Assembly (NCBI GenBank): GCA_002371985.1
Contig: DFHZ01000057.1
Coordinates: 1-5,881 of the forward strand
Direction of reading: 5' to 3'
Source of the DNA: Ruminococcaceae bacterium UBA3710
GTDB lineage: Bacteria; Bacillota; Clostridia; Oscillospirales; Acutalibacteraceae
DNA length: 5,881 nucleotides
The notes beneath the pieces were generated by a model. It was not told the DNA's origin and searched no databases. It saw nothing but the letters and a program-made list of their open reading frames with translations. Shown piece by piece: positions 5,701-5,881 of the stretch (its first letter is position 1; each line of letters starts with the position of its first letter). Made by a program: the position numbers and the translations under genes.

Positions 5701-5881
5701 ATGTTTGAAGACAAGACCTTAGTTTGCAAAGAGTGCGGCAACGAGTTCGTTTTTACTGCCGGTGAGCAGGAATTCTACGCTGAGAGAGGCTTCCAGAATG
5801 AGCCCCAGCGTTGCAAGGCCTGCCGTGACGCTCGCAAGAACGCTGCTCGTACTCCCAGAGAGTTCTTCACTGCCACCTGCG
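5701..5881 (+). CDS. Small zinc-ribbon domain protein (zf-trcl type), 3' truncated by the window
   Basis: Sixty residues are visible and the frame runs off the window. The start MFEDKTLVCKECGNEF is followed by a second pair in RCKACRDARK, giving four zinc ligands Cys9, Cys12, Cys38 and Cys41 (CxxC-x25-CxxC). A further cysteine at the edge (Cys60) may begin a second ribbon. This matches the probable zinc-ribbon family common in Clostridia, whose function is not known to me; nucleic acid binding is a reasonable guess from the basic RDARKNAAR stretch. GC is 98 of 181 bases (54%), against roughly 30% in nearby sigma-factor sequence, with preference for TTC, AAG, GAG, TGC and CGT. This looks like the codon bias of a very highly expressed gene. 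It follows the sigma factor gene with no terminator between. Confidence 0.8.
   Translation, partial: MFEDKTLVCKECGNEFVFTAGEQEFYAERGFQNEPQRCKACRDARKNAARTPREFFTATC

Noticed and set aside
1..5881. CRISPR arrays, transposons, prophage or toxin-antitoxin genes
   Set aside because: Looked for on both strands; no spaced repeats, terminal inverted repeats, transposase, integrase or paired small toxin genes were seen.

Overview
The window is a low-GC chromosomal segment from a Gram-positive, spore-forming lineage of the Firmicutes, most likely class Clostridia. I lean towards the Oscillospiraceae/Ruminococcaceae group from protein style, but this is not proven. The grounds are AT-rich coding sequence, strong AGGAGG-type ribosome binding sites, sigma-A promoters, and two core sporulation regulators (a Spo0A orthologue and a SigH-like sigma factor). 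There are no signs of a plasmid, phage or transposon, and most of the window reads as housekeeping chromosome.

Layout from left to right. Bases 1-422 hold the 3' end of mfd (transcription-repair coupling factor). A clear promoter then drives a PrsA/SurA-like foldase lipoprotein (522-1580), which ends at a strong hairpin shared with the convergent spo0A gene (1644-2435, minus strand). A 229-base intergenic region carries divergent promoters for spo0A and mscL and a candidate Spo0A box. mscL (2665-3072) encodes a mechanosensitive channel with an added C-terminal zinc ribbon. It ends at a second bidirectional terminator shared with the convergent alpha-phosphohexomutase gene (3116-4831, minus strand). 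A second divergent promoter region (4832-5012) separates that gene from the sigma factor gene (5013-5585, plus strand). After a 115-base leader-like gap comes the start of a small zinc-ribbon protein gene (5701 to the window edge), whose base composition and codon use differ sharply from everything before it.

Functionally the window joins DNA repair (Mfd), secreted-protein folding (PrsA-like), osmotic protection (MscL), sugar-phosphate interconversion for cell-envelope precursors (phosphohexomutase) and control of entry into sporulation (Spo0A and SigH). In Bacillus, SigH transcribes spo0A and phosphorylated Spo0A indirectly raises SigH, so having both genes within about 3 kb is notable. They are not in one operon here.

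I see no convincing new multi-gene system. The points most worth checking are the gap at 5586-5700, which has tRNA-like arms but no anticodon arm and is also open in the sigma-factor frame; the zinc-ribbon MscL with a shortened extracellular loop and an in-frame 12-bp tandem duplication; and an Asp-to-Asn change in the acidic pocket of Spo0A.
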